Shown here: positions 43,958 to 50,406 of the stretch, one piece after another
How the letters are laid out: each line of letters begins with the position of its first letter
How positions within the stretch are numbered: the first letter of the stretch is position 1
Assembly (NCBI GenBank): GCA_040081465.1
Contig: JBEBGL010000003.1
Location: 254,898-318,897 of the forward strand
Reading direction: 5' to 3'
Length of the DNA: 64,000 nucleotides
Source of the DNA: UBA668 sp040081465
GTDB lineage: Bacteria > Actinomycetota > Acidimicrobiia > Acidimicrobiales > Ilumatobacteraceae
Position numbers and translations under genes: made by a program
The notes under the pieces: model-generated
The model's database searches: none
What the model was told of the DNA's origin: nothing
Seen by the model: the letters and a program-made list of their open reading frames with translations, nothing else

Positions 43958-43963
43958 ATGATA
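43958..43963 (-). promoter_or_regulatory. Leaderless -10 of marR
   Basis: TATCAT on the minus strand, 7 bases before ATG 43950. Confidence 0.5.
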
Positions 43964-43986
43964 GCAAAGTGTTGCGTAAGAAATAG

Positions 43987-44036
43987 TTGCGAACGCAAAT
44001 ATCTTCGGGTATGGTGATTGTTGTATCCACAACAAT
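43987..44036 (+). promoter_or_regulatory. yceI promoter with two operator palindromes
   Basis: TTGCGA (43987-43992) and TATGGT (44010-44015) with a 17-base spacer form a -35/-10 pair. The palindrome TTGCG-AA-CGCAA (43987-43998) covers the -35, and ATTGTTGT-N4-ACAACAAT (44017-44036), an 8-base perfect inverted repeat, begins right after the -10. A further TTGCG half-site is at 43972-43976. MarR-type repression is inferred. Confidence 0.65.
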
Positions 44037-44072
44037 TGCACCCTCAAAATGGGCAACGAAAAAGGAGTCGCC

Positions 44073-44615
44073 ATGAGCGATCTGAAGGCACTAACCCCCG
44101 GAACCTGGACCGTCGACGCAAGCCACTCGCACATCGGGTTCACCGCCCGTCACCTGATGGTCGCCAAGGTTCGCGGCAGTTTCACCGAATTCACTGGCAG
44201 CATCACCGTTGCCGATGATCCGCTGAAGTCGAAGGTCGAAGCGACCGTCGAGGCCAAGTCGGTCAACACTGGCGACGAAGCACGTGACGCACATCTGCGC
44301 AACGAAGACTTCTTCGACGTCGACAACCACAAGCAGTGGACGTTTGTCAGCACTGGCATCAAGCCCGCTGGCAGCAACTACGTGCTGCAGGCCGACCTCA
44401 CGATTAAGGGCGTTACCAAGCCAGTCGAGTTCGCACTCGAATTCGATGGCGTCGCGACCGACCCTTGGGGCAACACCAAGGCCGGCTTCACCGCCGAAGC
44501 AGAGATCAACCGCAAGGACTTCGGTCTCGAGTGGAACGTCGCGCTAGAAGCCGGTGGCGTTGTCGTCGGCGAGAAGGTAAAGATCACTCTGGAGATCGAA
44601 GCACTGAAGTCCTGA
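44073..44615 (+). CDS. YceI-family lipid-binding protein
   Basis: 180 residues from ATG 44073 with AAGGAG 5 bases upstream. YceI lipocalin-like barrel: GTWTVDASHSHIGFTARHLM at 10-29, the SVNTGDEARDAHLRNEDFFD block and KDFGLEWN near the end. There is no signal peptide, so it works in the cytoplasm, as is common for actinobacterial YceI proteins. They bind isoprenoid or fatty ligands; the physiological role is unclear. Divergent from its likely MarR regulator. Confidence 0.9.
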   Translation: MSDLKALTPGTWTVDASHSHIGFTARHLMVAKVRGSFTEFTGSITVADDPLKSKVEATVEAKSVNTGDEARDAHLRNEDFFDVDNHKQWTFVSTGIKPAGSNYVLQADLTIKGVTKPVEFALEFDGVATDPWGNTKAGFTAEAEINRKDFGLEWNVALEAGGVVVGEKVKITLEIEALKS

Positions 44616-44656
44616 ACTGAGAGTTCTGGGTACAACGACCCGGAGGGAGAGCAGCC

Positions 44657-45130
44657 ATGTCAATCAAACGACTGAACCACGCGGTGCTTTACGTGCGCGA
44701 CGCGAAGGCGTCCGCCGCGTTCTACACCAACGTGCTCGGCTTCACAGTGGAAGCCGACATGGGTGGTGGCAAGGCGATCTTCCTCCGGGCCGACGGCTCG
44801 GACAACGACCACGACCTCGGTCTGTTCTCGGTCGGTGAGCGCGGTGTTGCATCGCAGTCAGTTGGTCTCTACCACCTGGCGTGGCAGGTGCACACGCTCG
44901 AAGAGTTAATCGCACTGCGCGCTCGACTGGTCGAGGCTGGCGCGCTTGTCGGTGAGAGCGATCATGGTGTTAGCAAGAGTCTCTACGCGAAAGATGTCGA
45001 CGGCATTGAGTTCGAAATCATGTGGGCCGTCCCGCGTGCCGACTGGCCCGAGAAGGTCGGCACCATGCATCTCGACTTGGAAGCCGCTCTCGCTCGTTGG
45101 CCGCAACTCGATACCGCGACCAGCAACTAG
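44657..45130 (+). CDS. VOC-family (glyoxalase/extradiol dioxygenase-like) protein
   Basis: 157 residues, with GGAGGGAG before the ATG. One complete vicinal-oxygen-chelate pair: LNHAVLYVRDAKASAAFYTNVLGF, then YHLAWQVHTLEEL and DGIEFEIMW. The metal ligands His (residue 8), His of YHLAW and Glu of EFEIM are all present. Resembles catechol 2,3-dioxygenase- or glyoxalase-like proteins; substrate unknown. The stop is followed at once by the stop of the convergent epimerase (CTAGCTAG). Confidence 0.82.
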   Translation: MSIKRLNHAVLYVRDAKASAAFYTNVLGFTVEADMGGGKAIFLRADGSDNDHDLGLFSVGERGVASQSVGLYHLAWQVHTLEELIALRARLVEAGALVGESDHGVSKSLYAKDVDGIEFEIMWAVPRADWPEKVGTMHLDLEAALARWPQLDTATSN

Positions 45131-46021
45131 CTAGCGCGCGAGTACTGCTCGCAGCGCGATCTCAAGCGTTTCGTGTTGAAACTTGAAGCCGCTGCTTTGC
45201 AGAACCTTTGGCAACGCACGTTGCCCGCTGAGCAGCAGCCCGTCGACTAGCTCGCTACCGAGCAACAACTTCGGCGCGAACGACGGAACGGGAAAGAGCG
45301 ATGGTCGGCGCAACACTTTGCCGAGCGTCTTGGCGAATTCGCTTCCGTTAACGGGTGTCGGCGCTGTGAGGTTCACAGGCCCGCGCACATCGGCGGTCAG
45401 CAGGTGTTGAATCGCGGCGACCTCGTCGGGGAGCGAGATCCAACTTTGCCATTGGCGCCCGCTGCCGAATCGTCCGCCGACGCCAAGCTTGAACAGCGGC
45501 AGCATCTTGGCCAACGCGCCACCCTTGCCGGCGAGCACGATGCCTGTGCGCAAATGCGCCACTCGCGCGCCAGCTTCCGCTGCCGCCGTTGCGGCTTCCC
45601 ACTCACGGCAAATGTCCGCGAGGAAATCGTTGCCCGCTGGCGCTGTCTCGTCGAGTTCGCGCTCGCCACTGTCGCCGTAGTAGCCGACTGCGGAGCCGCT
45701 GAGCATCACCTTCGGTCCGTTCGCCGTTGCAGCGAGCGCAGTCGCCAGCAGTTCGGTTGAGCGCACTCGGCTGTCGCGAATCTCTGCCTTGTACGAATCG
45801 GTCCAACGATGATCGCCAATTCCTGCGCCTGCGAGATGAACCACTGCATCGGCGCCATCCAAGGCGCCAGCTGAAAGTTGGCCGTTCATCGGGTCCCACT
45901 GAATCTCGCCGGTACCCGCCGTCCGACGAACAAGTTTCACGACTTCGTGCCCATCACTAAGCAGCGACTTACATAGCGCCGATCCGATCAATCCACTGGA
46001 CCCTGAGACGACGACGCGCAT
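45131..46021 (-). CDS. TIGR01777-family NAD-dependent epimerase
   Basis: 296 residues from ATG 46021, set by the -10 six bases upstream. NAD motif SGSSGLIGSAL at 6-16, AVVHLAGAGIGDHRW, SGSAVGYYGDSGERELDE and the C-terminal VNLTAPTPVNGSEFAKTLGKVLRRP, the diagnostic YfcH/SulA-like block. Function of this family is not settled. Divergent from the DUF2277 gene with a shared promoter. Confidence 0.87.
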   Translation of the reverse strand: MRVVVSGSSGLIGSALCKSLLSDGHEVVKLVRRTAGTGEIQWDPMNGQLSAGALDGADAVVHLAGAGIGDHRWTDSYKAEIRDSRVRSTELLATALAATANGPKVMLSGSAVGYYGDSGERELDETAPAGNDFLADICREWEAATAAAEAGARVAHLRTGIVLAGKGGALAKMLPLFKLGVGGRFGSGRQWQSWISLPDEVAAIQHLLTADVRGPVNLTAPTPVNGSEFAKTLGKVLRRPSLFPVPSFAPKLLLGSELVDGLLLSGQRALPKVLQSSGFKFQHETLEIALRAVLAR

Positions 46022-46027
46022 GTGGTG

Positions 46028-46037
46028 AGCGTACGCT
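46028..46037. promoter_or_regulatory. Symmetric bidirectional -10 (TIGR01777 epimerase / DUF2277)
   Basis: AGCGTACGCT is a perfect 10-base palindrome. It gives TACGCT on both strands, sharing the central TA: 7 bases before ATG 46045 (plus) and 6 bases before ATG 46021 (minus). Confidence 0.6.
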
Positions 46038-46044
46038 TGCAATC

Positions 46045-46338
46045 ATGTGTCGCAACATCACAACTCTCCGAGGTCTCCAGCCGATCGCCACAACAGAGGA
46101 GATTGAGGCCGCAGCACGACAGTACGTGCGCAAGATCAGTGGGGTGCAGAAGACATCCGAGGCAACGGAGGCCGTGTTTGAGGCGGCTGTGCGAGACATC
46201 GCCCACATCACGGCACACCTGCTGGCCGAACTACCGCCACGCAAACAACCGCCGCCGACTCTGCCTCCCCTGCGGCGCATCAACCTCGCGCGTGCTGCTG
46301 CCGTTCACATGCCCGTCGACTTACCGGGCCGCAGTTAG
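46045..46338 (+). CDS. DUF2277 family protein
   Basis: 97 residues. MCRNITTLRGLQP followed by a three-helix region (EIEAAARQYVRKISGVQKTS) is the DUF2277 signature, a small actinobacterial and alphaproteobacterial family of unknown function. The Cys at residue 2 is conserved in the family. The C-terminal 30 residues are Pro-rich. Convergent with the candidate selenoprotein, nine bases between the stops. Confidence 0.85.
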   Translation: MCRNITTLRGLQPIATTEEIEAAARQYVRKISGVQKTSEATEAVFEAAVRDIAHITAHLLAELPPRKQPPPTLPPLRRINLARAAAVHMPVDLPGRS

Positions 46339-46347
46339 CCACACGAT

Positions 46348-46959
46348 TCAGTCGAGAGCGTCGGTGATCAGACTGTCGAGCAGGTCGCCGTCGACTGCAC
46401 CGAACACCTGCTGCATTGTGCCGTCGCGTTCGATGATCACGAACGCCGGCTGCGCGGGTATCTCGAAGCGGGCGTAGACCTCGCCGCGATCGTCGCTCAC
46501 CTGAGGAAAGGTGAGACCGTGCTCGTCGATGAATCCTTGGAACGATTCGTCGGTGCCGATCCACGCAATACCAACGAACTGAACTTGCCCGGCCCACCTT
46601 GCGCTTGCCTCCTCGACCGAGGGGGCTTCTCTGTTACAGGTCAGTCAAGTGGGTGCCCAGAACCAGAGTGCAATCGTTTGCCCCGCGTACTGGGTGAAGT
46701 CGATAGTTCCGCCGCCGACCGCTGGCGCTGAGAACTGCAGCGCAGTGGGTGCCTCGGCGATCGGTGGCGCCGACGCAGGTGTAGCTGTAGGAGCAGAGGT
46801 GGCTGTAGGAGCAGAGGTAGGTGTAGGAGCAGAGGTAGCTGCAGAAGCAGTCGAGACTGCAGTGTCGTCGGTCGAATTGCCCGCCCCAGCGCACGCGCCG
46901 ATCAGCGACAGCAAGCTGACGGCTGCGGGCATCGTAGATCTGACTAGCGAGCGAACCAT
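46348..46959 (-). CDS. Candidate selenoprotein: DsbE/TlpA-like thiol-disulfide lipoprotein
   Basis: 203 residues if the in-frame UGA at 46647-46645 is read as selenocysteine (residue 105). Start ATG 46959 follows an AAGG and a TACGGT hexamer; ATG 46980 and 46992 are weaker. Residues 1-22 are a signal peptide with the lipobox IGAC, lipid Cys23. A Thr-Ala-Pro-rich linker follows, then the redoxin domain: TALQFSAPAVGGGTIDF, LWFWAPT, [UGA]-L-T-Cys108, NREAPSVEEA, VQFVGIAWIG, the cis-Pro region EIPAQPAFVII and ERDGTM. The UGA stands where Mycobacterium Mpt53/DsbE-type proteins have the first Cys of CxxC. It would act in the cell envelope. A recent nonsense mutation is the alternative. Confidence 0.75.
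46607..46626 (-). other. Candidate bacterial SECIS hairpin
   Basis: On the minus strand GCC-C-CCTC, loop GGTC, GAGG-A-GGC: a 4-bp upper stem, one C-A mismatch and a 3-bp lower stem. The loop starts 26 bases after the UGA and begins with G. As I recall them, the bacterial SECIS rules ask for a loop of 3-14 bases with a G in its first two, an upper stem of at least 4 bp and a UGA-to-loop distance of 16-37; all are met. The loop GGUC resembles that of E. coli fdhF. Confidence 0.65.
46781..46852 (-). repeat. 18-base tandem repeat in the lipoprotein linker
   Basis: Three near-identical 18-base units (46781, 46799, 46817) and a fourth degenerate one. They encode six-residue (T)SAPTA repeats between the lipid anchor and the redox domain, a flexible spacer. 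Confidence 0.8.
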
Positions 46960-46967
46960 CGACCTTG

Positions 46968-46973
46968 ACCGTA
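46968..46973 (-). promoter_or_regulatory. Possible -10 of the candidate selenoprotein gene
   Basis: TACGGT on the minus strand, 8 bases before ATG 46959. Confidence 0.35.
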
Positions 46974-46994
46974 CAGCCATAACCTGTTGCACGC

Positions 46995-47438
46995 ATGCGC
47001 ACCCGCACCTTGTTGATCTGGGCCGTCACGTGTGGTCTCGCGATTCTGATCGCCGGTGCGTTGTTCTTTCTGGCTCTCTCCAACCAGGCCGAGCCTGCGA
47101 AGGCGCTGTCGATAGGCGACTCCGCGCAGCTCGGTGACGCGGTGGTTGTGGTGGAGCGTTACGAGGCGACCGACGACGCCATCGTGGTGACGGTGACGTT
47201 GTCGGGGGTCGATGATCCCGATGGGCTCGCCGGGTTCACGTTGATTGCTCCGGGGGAAGCCGTTTCAGTGAACGCCGAATTGGGGATCAACGCACAGATG
47301 GATCTGCCAGCCTGCTCAGCCTTCACATCCGAGCCAGTCAGATGTCTTCTGTGGTTCGCGGCCAGCGGCTTGGAAGGCAGCGATCGTCAGTTGTTGTTCC
47401 AGCGCGCGGCCGAGAAGGTGCGCTGGAGGCTGGCGTGA
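46995..47438 (+). CDS. Membrane-anchored protein of unknown function
   Basis: 147 residues. One N-terminal helix (residues 7-28, IWAVTCGLAILIAGALFFLALS) anchors an extracytoplasmic beta-rich domain with two Cys (LPACSAF and PVRCLLW) that could form a disulfide. The fold looks like a small immunoglobulin-type domain of the DUF4352 sort, but I cannot place it. It is divergent from the thiol-disulfide lipoprotein, so it might be a client; this is inference. Confidence 0.6.
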   Translation: MRTRTLLIWAVTCGLAILIAGALFFLALSNQAEPAKALSIGDSAQLGDAVVVVERYEATDDAIVVTVTLSGVDDPDGLAGFTLIAPGEAVSVNAELGINAQMDLPACSAFTSEPVRCLLWFAASGLEGSDRQLLFQRAAEKVRWRLA

Positions 47439-47502
47439 TCTGCTGCGATACCGTGACGGGTGCACTAATCAGCCGCCGACGAGTGAATTGGAGCCGAAAT
47501 CG

Positions 47503-48939
47503 ATGGAGCAGCACTTCGACCTCGTCGTAATCGGCGGTGGCCCAGGCGGCTACGGCACGGCCCTTTACGCCACCTCGGCGGGACTGAACGTCGCGCTGGT
47601 CGAAAAAGATGTGCTGGGTGGCACGTGTCTGAACCGGGGGTGCATTCCCGCGAAGGCGTTTCTCGAGACGGCGGCGACACAGCGCCACGTAAATCACGCA
47701 GCCGAGTTCGGCATCGAGGCGAGTGATGCGGGCACCACCTTCGCCGTCAACTTCCCAGTTGCGCAGGCGCGTAAGCAAAAGCTCGTCGACGGCATCGTGA
47801 AGAGCCTGTCGGGGTTACTGAAGTCGAAGAAGATCACTGTGCTCAACGGAATCGGCACGCTTGGCGCCAATCGCACGGTCACGGTGAAGCATCCCGACGG
47901 CACGACGGACACGATTACCGGTGGCAACGTAGTGCTGGCCGCAGGCAGCGTGCCGCGCACCATCCCTGGCTTCGAACCTGCCGGCCCGGTGATGACGAGC
48001 GACGAAGTGCTGATGCTTGACCATCTTCCCGGCCGGGTCGCGGTTATCGGCGGTGGCGCGATTGGTTGCGAGTTCGCCAGCACGTTCGCCGATCTTGGTG
48101 CGACGGTGACGATCCTCGAAGGTATGCCCAAGATTCTTCCCGGGCTAGATGCCGATGTCGCCAACGTCGTCGTACGCAGTTTCAAGAAGCGCGCTATCGA
48201 CATCAAGACCGACATCAAGATTCTCGGGCACACACCGTTCACGGACGGAACCGGAACGACCGTTCACTATTCGACCGACGATGGCAAGGGTGCGTACGCG
48301 CAGAACCTGGAAGTCGATGCCGTTGTTGTCAGCATCGGTCGCCGCGCCTACGCAGACCAACTTGGTCTCGAAGGCACAGCTGTGAAGGTGAGCGAGCGCG
48401 GCTTTGTCGAAGTCGACGAATACTGCTTCACGGGTGAGCCGGGCGTGTACGCAGTTGGCGACCTGATCAACACTCCTGCGCTCGCACATGTGGGTTACGC
48501 GGAAGCGATTCTGGTCACCAAGCACATTCGTGGCGAGAAGCCAACTCCGATCGCATACGACCGTGTCCCGTGGGCCATCTATTGCCATCCGGAAGTCGCG
48601 TACGTCGGGCCTAGCGAAGAAGCCGCGCGCGCTGCTGGCCACGATGTCGTCGTTGCCAAGCACCAGTTCCGCGCCAACAGCCGCGCGCAAATCCTTGGCG
48701 AGCTCGATGGTTTGGTCAAGGTCATCGCGAAGAAGAACGACGATGGCACTGCCGGGCAAGTTCTCGGCGTGCACATGGTTGGGCCATGGGTCACCGAGCA
48801 ACTCAGCGGCGGCTACCTTGCCGTTAACTGGGAAGCAACGGTTGCCGAAGTGGCCGAGTACATCCAGCCACACCCGAGCCTCACTGAACTATTCGGTGAA
48901 ACGATGCTGTCGCTCACTGGCCGCAGCCTCAATGCATAA
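47503..48939 (+). CDS. lpdA: Dihydrolipoamide dehydrogenase (E3)
   Basis: 478 residues from ATG 47503; a TTG 15 bases upstream is the alternative. FAD motif GGGPGGYG at 11-18, redox disulfide Cys42 and Cys47 in GGTCLNRGCIPAK, NAD motif GGGAIGCEFA, and the catalytic His-Glu in HPSLTELFGE near the C-terminus. It reoxidises the lipoyl arm of E2 and makes NADH. The E2 gene follows 19 bases later. Confidence 0.95.
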   Translation: MEQHFDLVVIGGGPGGYGTALYATSAGLNVALVEKDVLGGTCLNRGCIPAKAFLETAATQRHVNHAAEFGIEASDAGTTFAVNFPVAQARKQKLVDGIVKSLSGLLKSKKITVLNGIGTLGANRTVTVKHPDGTTDTITGGNVVLAAGSVPRTIPGFEPAGPVMTSDEVLMLDHLPGRVAVIGGGAIGCEFASTFADLGATVTILEGMPKILPGLDADVANVVVRSFKKRAIDIKTDIKILGHTPFTDGTGTTVHYSTDDGKGAYAQNLEVDAVVVSIGRRAYADQLGLEGTAVKVSERGFVEVDEYCFTGEPGVYAVGDLINTPALAHVGYAEAILVTKHIRGEKPTPIAYDRVPWAIYCHPEVAYVGPSEEAARAAGHDVVVAKHQFRANSRAQILGELDGLVKVIAKKNDDGTAGQVLGVHMVGPWVTEQLSGGYLAVNWEATVAEVAEYIQPHPSLTELFGETMLSLTGRSLNA

Positions 48940-48958
48940 CGCTTAAGGAGTTAGCAAC

Positions 48959-50389
48959 ATGGCCGACGTCATCCTCCCGCAACTGGGCGAGACAGTCACC
49001 GAAGGCACCATCACGCGCTGGTTTAAGAAAGTCGGCGACACGATCGCCGCCGACGAGCCGCTGTTCGAGATCAGCACAGACAAGGTCGACACCGAAGTGC
49101 CGTCGCCCATCTCAGGCGTTGTGACCGAGTTGCGCGTCGCCGAGGGCGACACCGTTCCAGTCGGCGCCGTCATCGCCGTCGTCGAAGCCAGCGAAGCAGC
49201 TGGCACGCCTGCCGTGGACAAGCCAGCGGCGGCTCCCGCCGAGGTTGCCGCTGATCCTGTTGCCGAACCTGCGCCGGCCGCGGCCGTGCCACCGGCAGCT
49301 GAGGCGCTTCCGGATGAATCCGCTCAAGCACCCGCCGCCGAGCCGCTGGAAGTCGCGGTCGCCGCGTCGTCGGCCGATGAATCCGAGCGGTCGGCGTCGA
49401 ACGGCGACCATCGGCTGCTTTCGCCCGTCGTGCGTCGTCTTGTTGCAGAACACGCCATCAACCCCGACGACATCACCGGCACAGGCCCGGGCGGTCGCAT
49501 CACGCGCGACGACGTTCTCGATTTCATCGATCGCAAGCACCTCACTGCTGGGGCAACGACCGCTCCAACTGCGGCAGCGACCACACCTGCACCCGCAGCC
49601 ACGGCCATCGCGGCCCCTGCTGCGTCGCCGGCGGCGCCTGCTGCCAGTGCACCCGCACCCGTTGTGCGCACAGGCGAGCGCGACACGAAAGTCGCGCTCA
49701 GCAAAATTCGCAAACTGACGGGTAGTCACATGGTGATGAGCAAGGGCGTCAGCCCGCACGCCTTTAGTGTCGTAGAAGTCGACTTCGCCAACGTCGACGT
49801 CACGCGCAGCGCTGTCAAGGCTGAGTGGAAGGCCGCCGAGGGTTTCGGTCTCACGTATCTACCGTTCATCACTCGCGCGGTTGTCGACGCGCTCGTCGAG
49901 TTCCCGCACCTCAACGCCAGTGTGGCCGACACCGATTTGGTCGTGCACAACTTCATCGACATCGGCATCGCCGTCGACCTCGACTACCAAGGCCTGCTGG
50001 TTCCAGTCGTGCGCTCGGCCGAGGGTAAGCGGTTGCGCGCCATTGCTCGCGAGATCAACGATCTCGCTGCCCGCACTCGCACTCGTAAGTTGAGCCCCGA
50101 CGAAATCATCGGCGGCACATTCACCATCAGCAACAACGGTTCGGCCGGCAGCGTGTTGACGATGCCGATCATCAACCAGCCGCAGGTCGCGATCCTTTCC
50201 ACCGATGCGATCGTGCGTAAGCCAGTTGTCGCCCGGTTGGGTGATGGTGGCGAGGCGATCGTCATCCACCCAGTCGGCAACTTGGCGATGAGCTGGGATC
50301 ACCGCGCGTTCGACGGCGCATACGCGGCAGGCTTCCTGGTGCGGGTGAAGGAACTGCTCGAGACCCGCGACTGGTCGCAGGAACTCTGA
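48959..50389 (+). CDS. Dihydrolipoamide acyltransferase (E2)
   Basis: 476 residues with AAGGAG upstream. One lipoyl domain with the lipoyl lysine Lys42 in STDKVDTEV; an Ala-Pro-rich linker; a peripheral-subunit-binding domain at about 153-190; a second Ala-Pro linker; and the catalytic domain with SWDHRAFDGAYAAGF, whose His is the catalytic base. With AceE and E3 it is most likely the pyruvate dehydrogenase E2; actinobacterial E2s with this layout can also serve 2-oxoglutarate or branched-chain complexes. Confidence 0.92.
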   Translation: MADVILPQLGETVTEGTITRWFKKVGDTIAADEPLFEISTDKVDTEVPSPISGVVTELRVAEGDTVPVGAVIAVVEASEAAGTPAVDKPAAAPAEVAADPVAEPAPAAAVPPAAEALPDESAQAPAAEPLEVAVAASSADESERSASNGDHRLLSPVVRRLVAEHAINPDDITGTGPGGRITRDDVLDFIDRKHLTAGATTAPTAAATTPAPAATAIAAPAASPAAPAASAPAPVVRTGERDTKVALSKIRKLTGSHMVMSKGVSPHAFSVVEVDFANVDVTRSAVKAEWKAAEGFGLTYLPFITRAVVDALVEFPHLNASVADTDLVVHNFIDIGIAVDLDYQGLLVPVVRSAEGKRLRAIAREINDLAARTRTRKLSPDEIIGGTFTISNNGSAGSVLTMPIINQPQVAILSTDAIVRKPVVARLGDGGEAIVIHPVGNLAMSWDHRAFDGAYAAGFLVRVKELLETRDWSQEL

Positions 50390-50406
50390 ATCGGCGTGTC
50401 GCCGAC

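Noticed and set aside
46348..46959. Simple pseudogene by nonsense mutation
   Set aside because: Not excluded, but the stop sits precisely at the redox Cys codon, the downstream frame is undamaged and a SECIS-like hairpin follows; Sec is the better explanation.
46645..46992. A stand-alone 115-residue protein ending at the TGA
   Set aside because: It would stop in the middle of the thioredoxin active site; the continuing frame to 46348 carries the rest of the fold.
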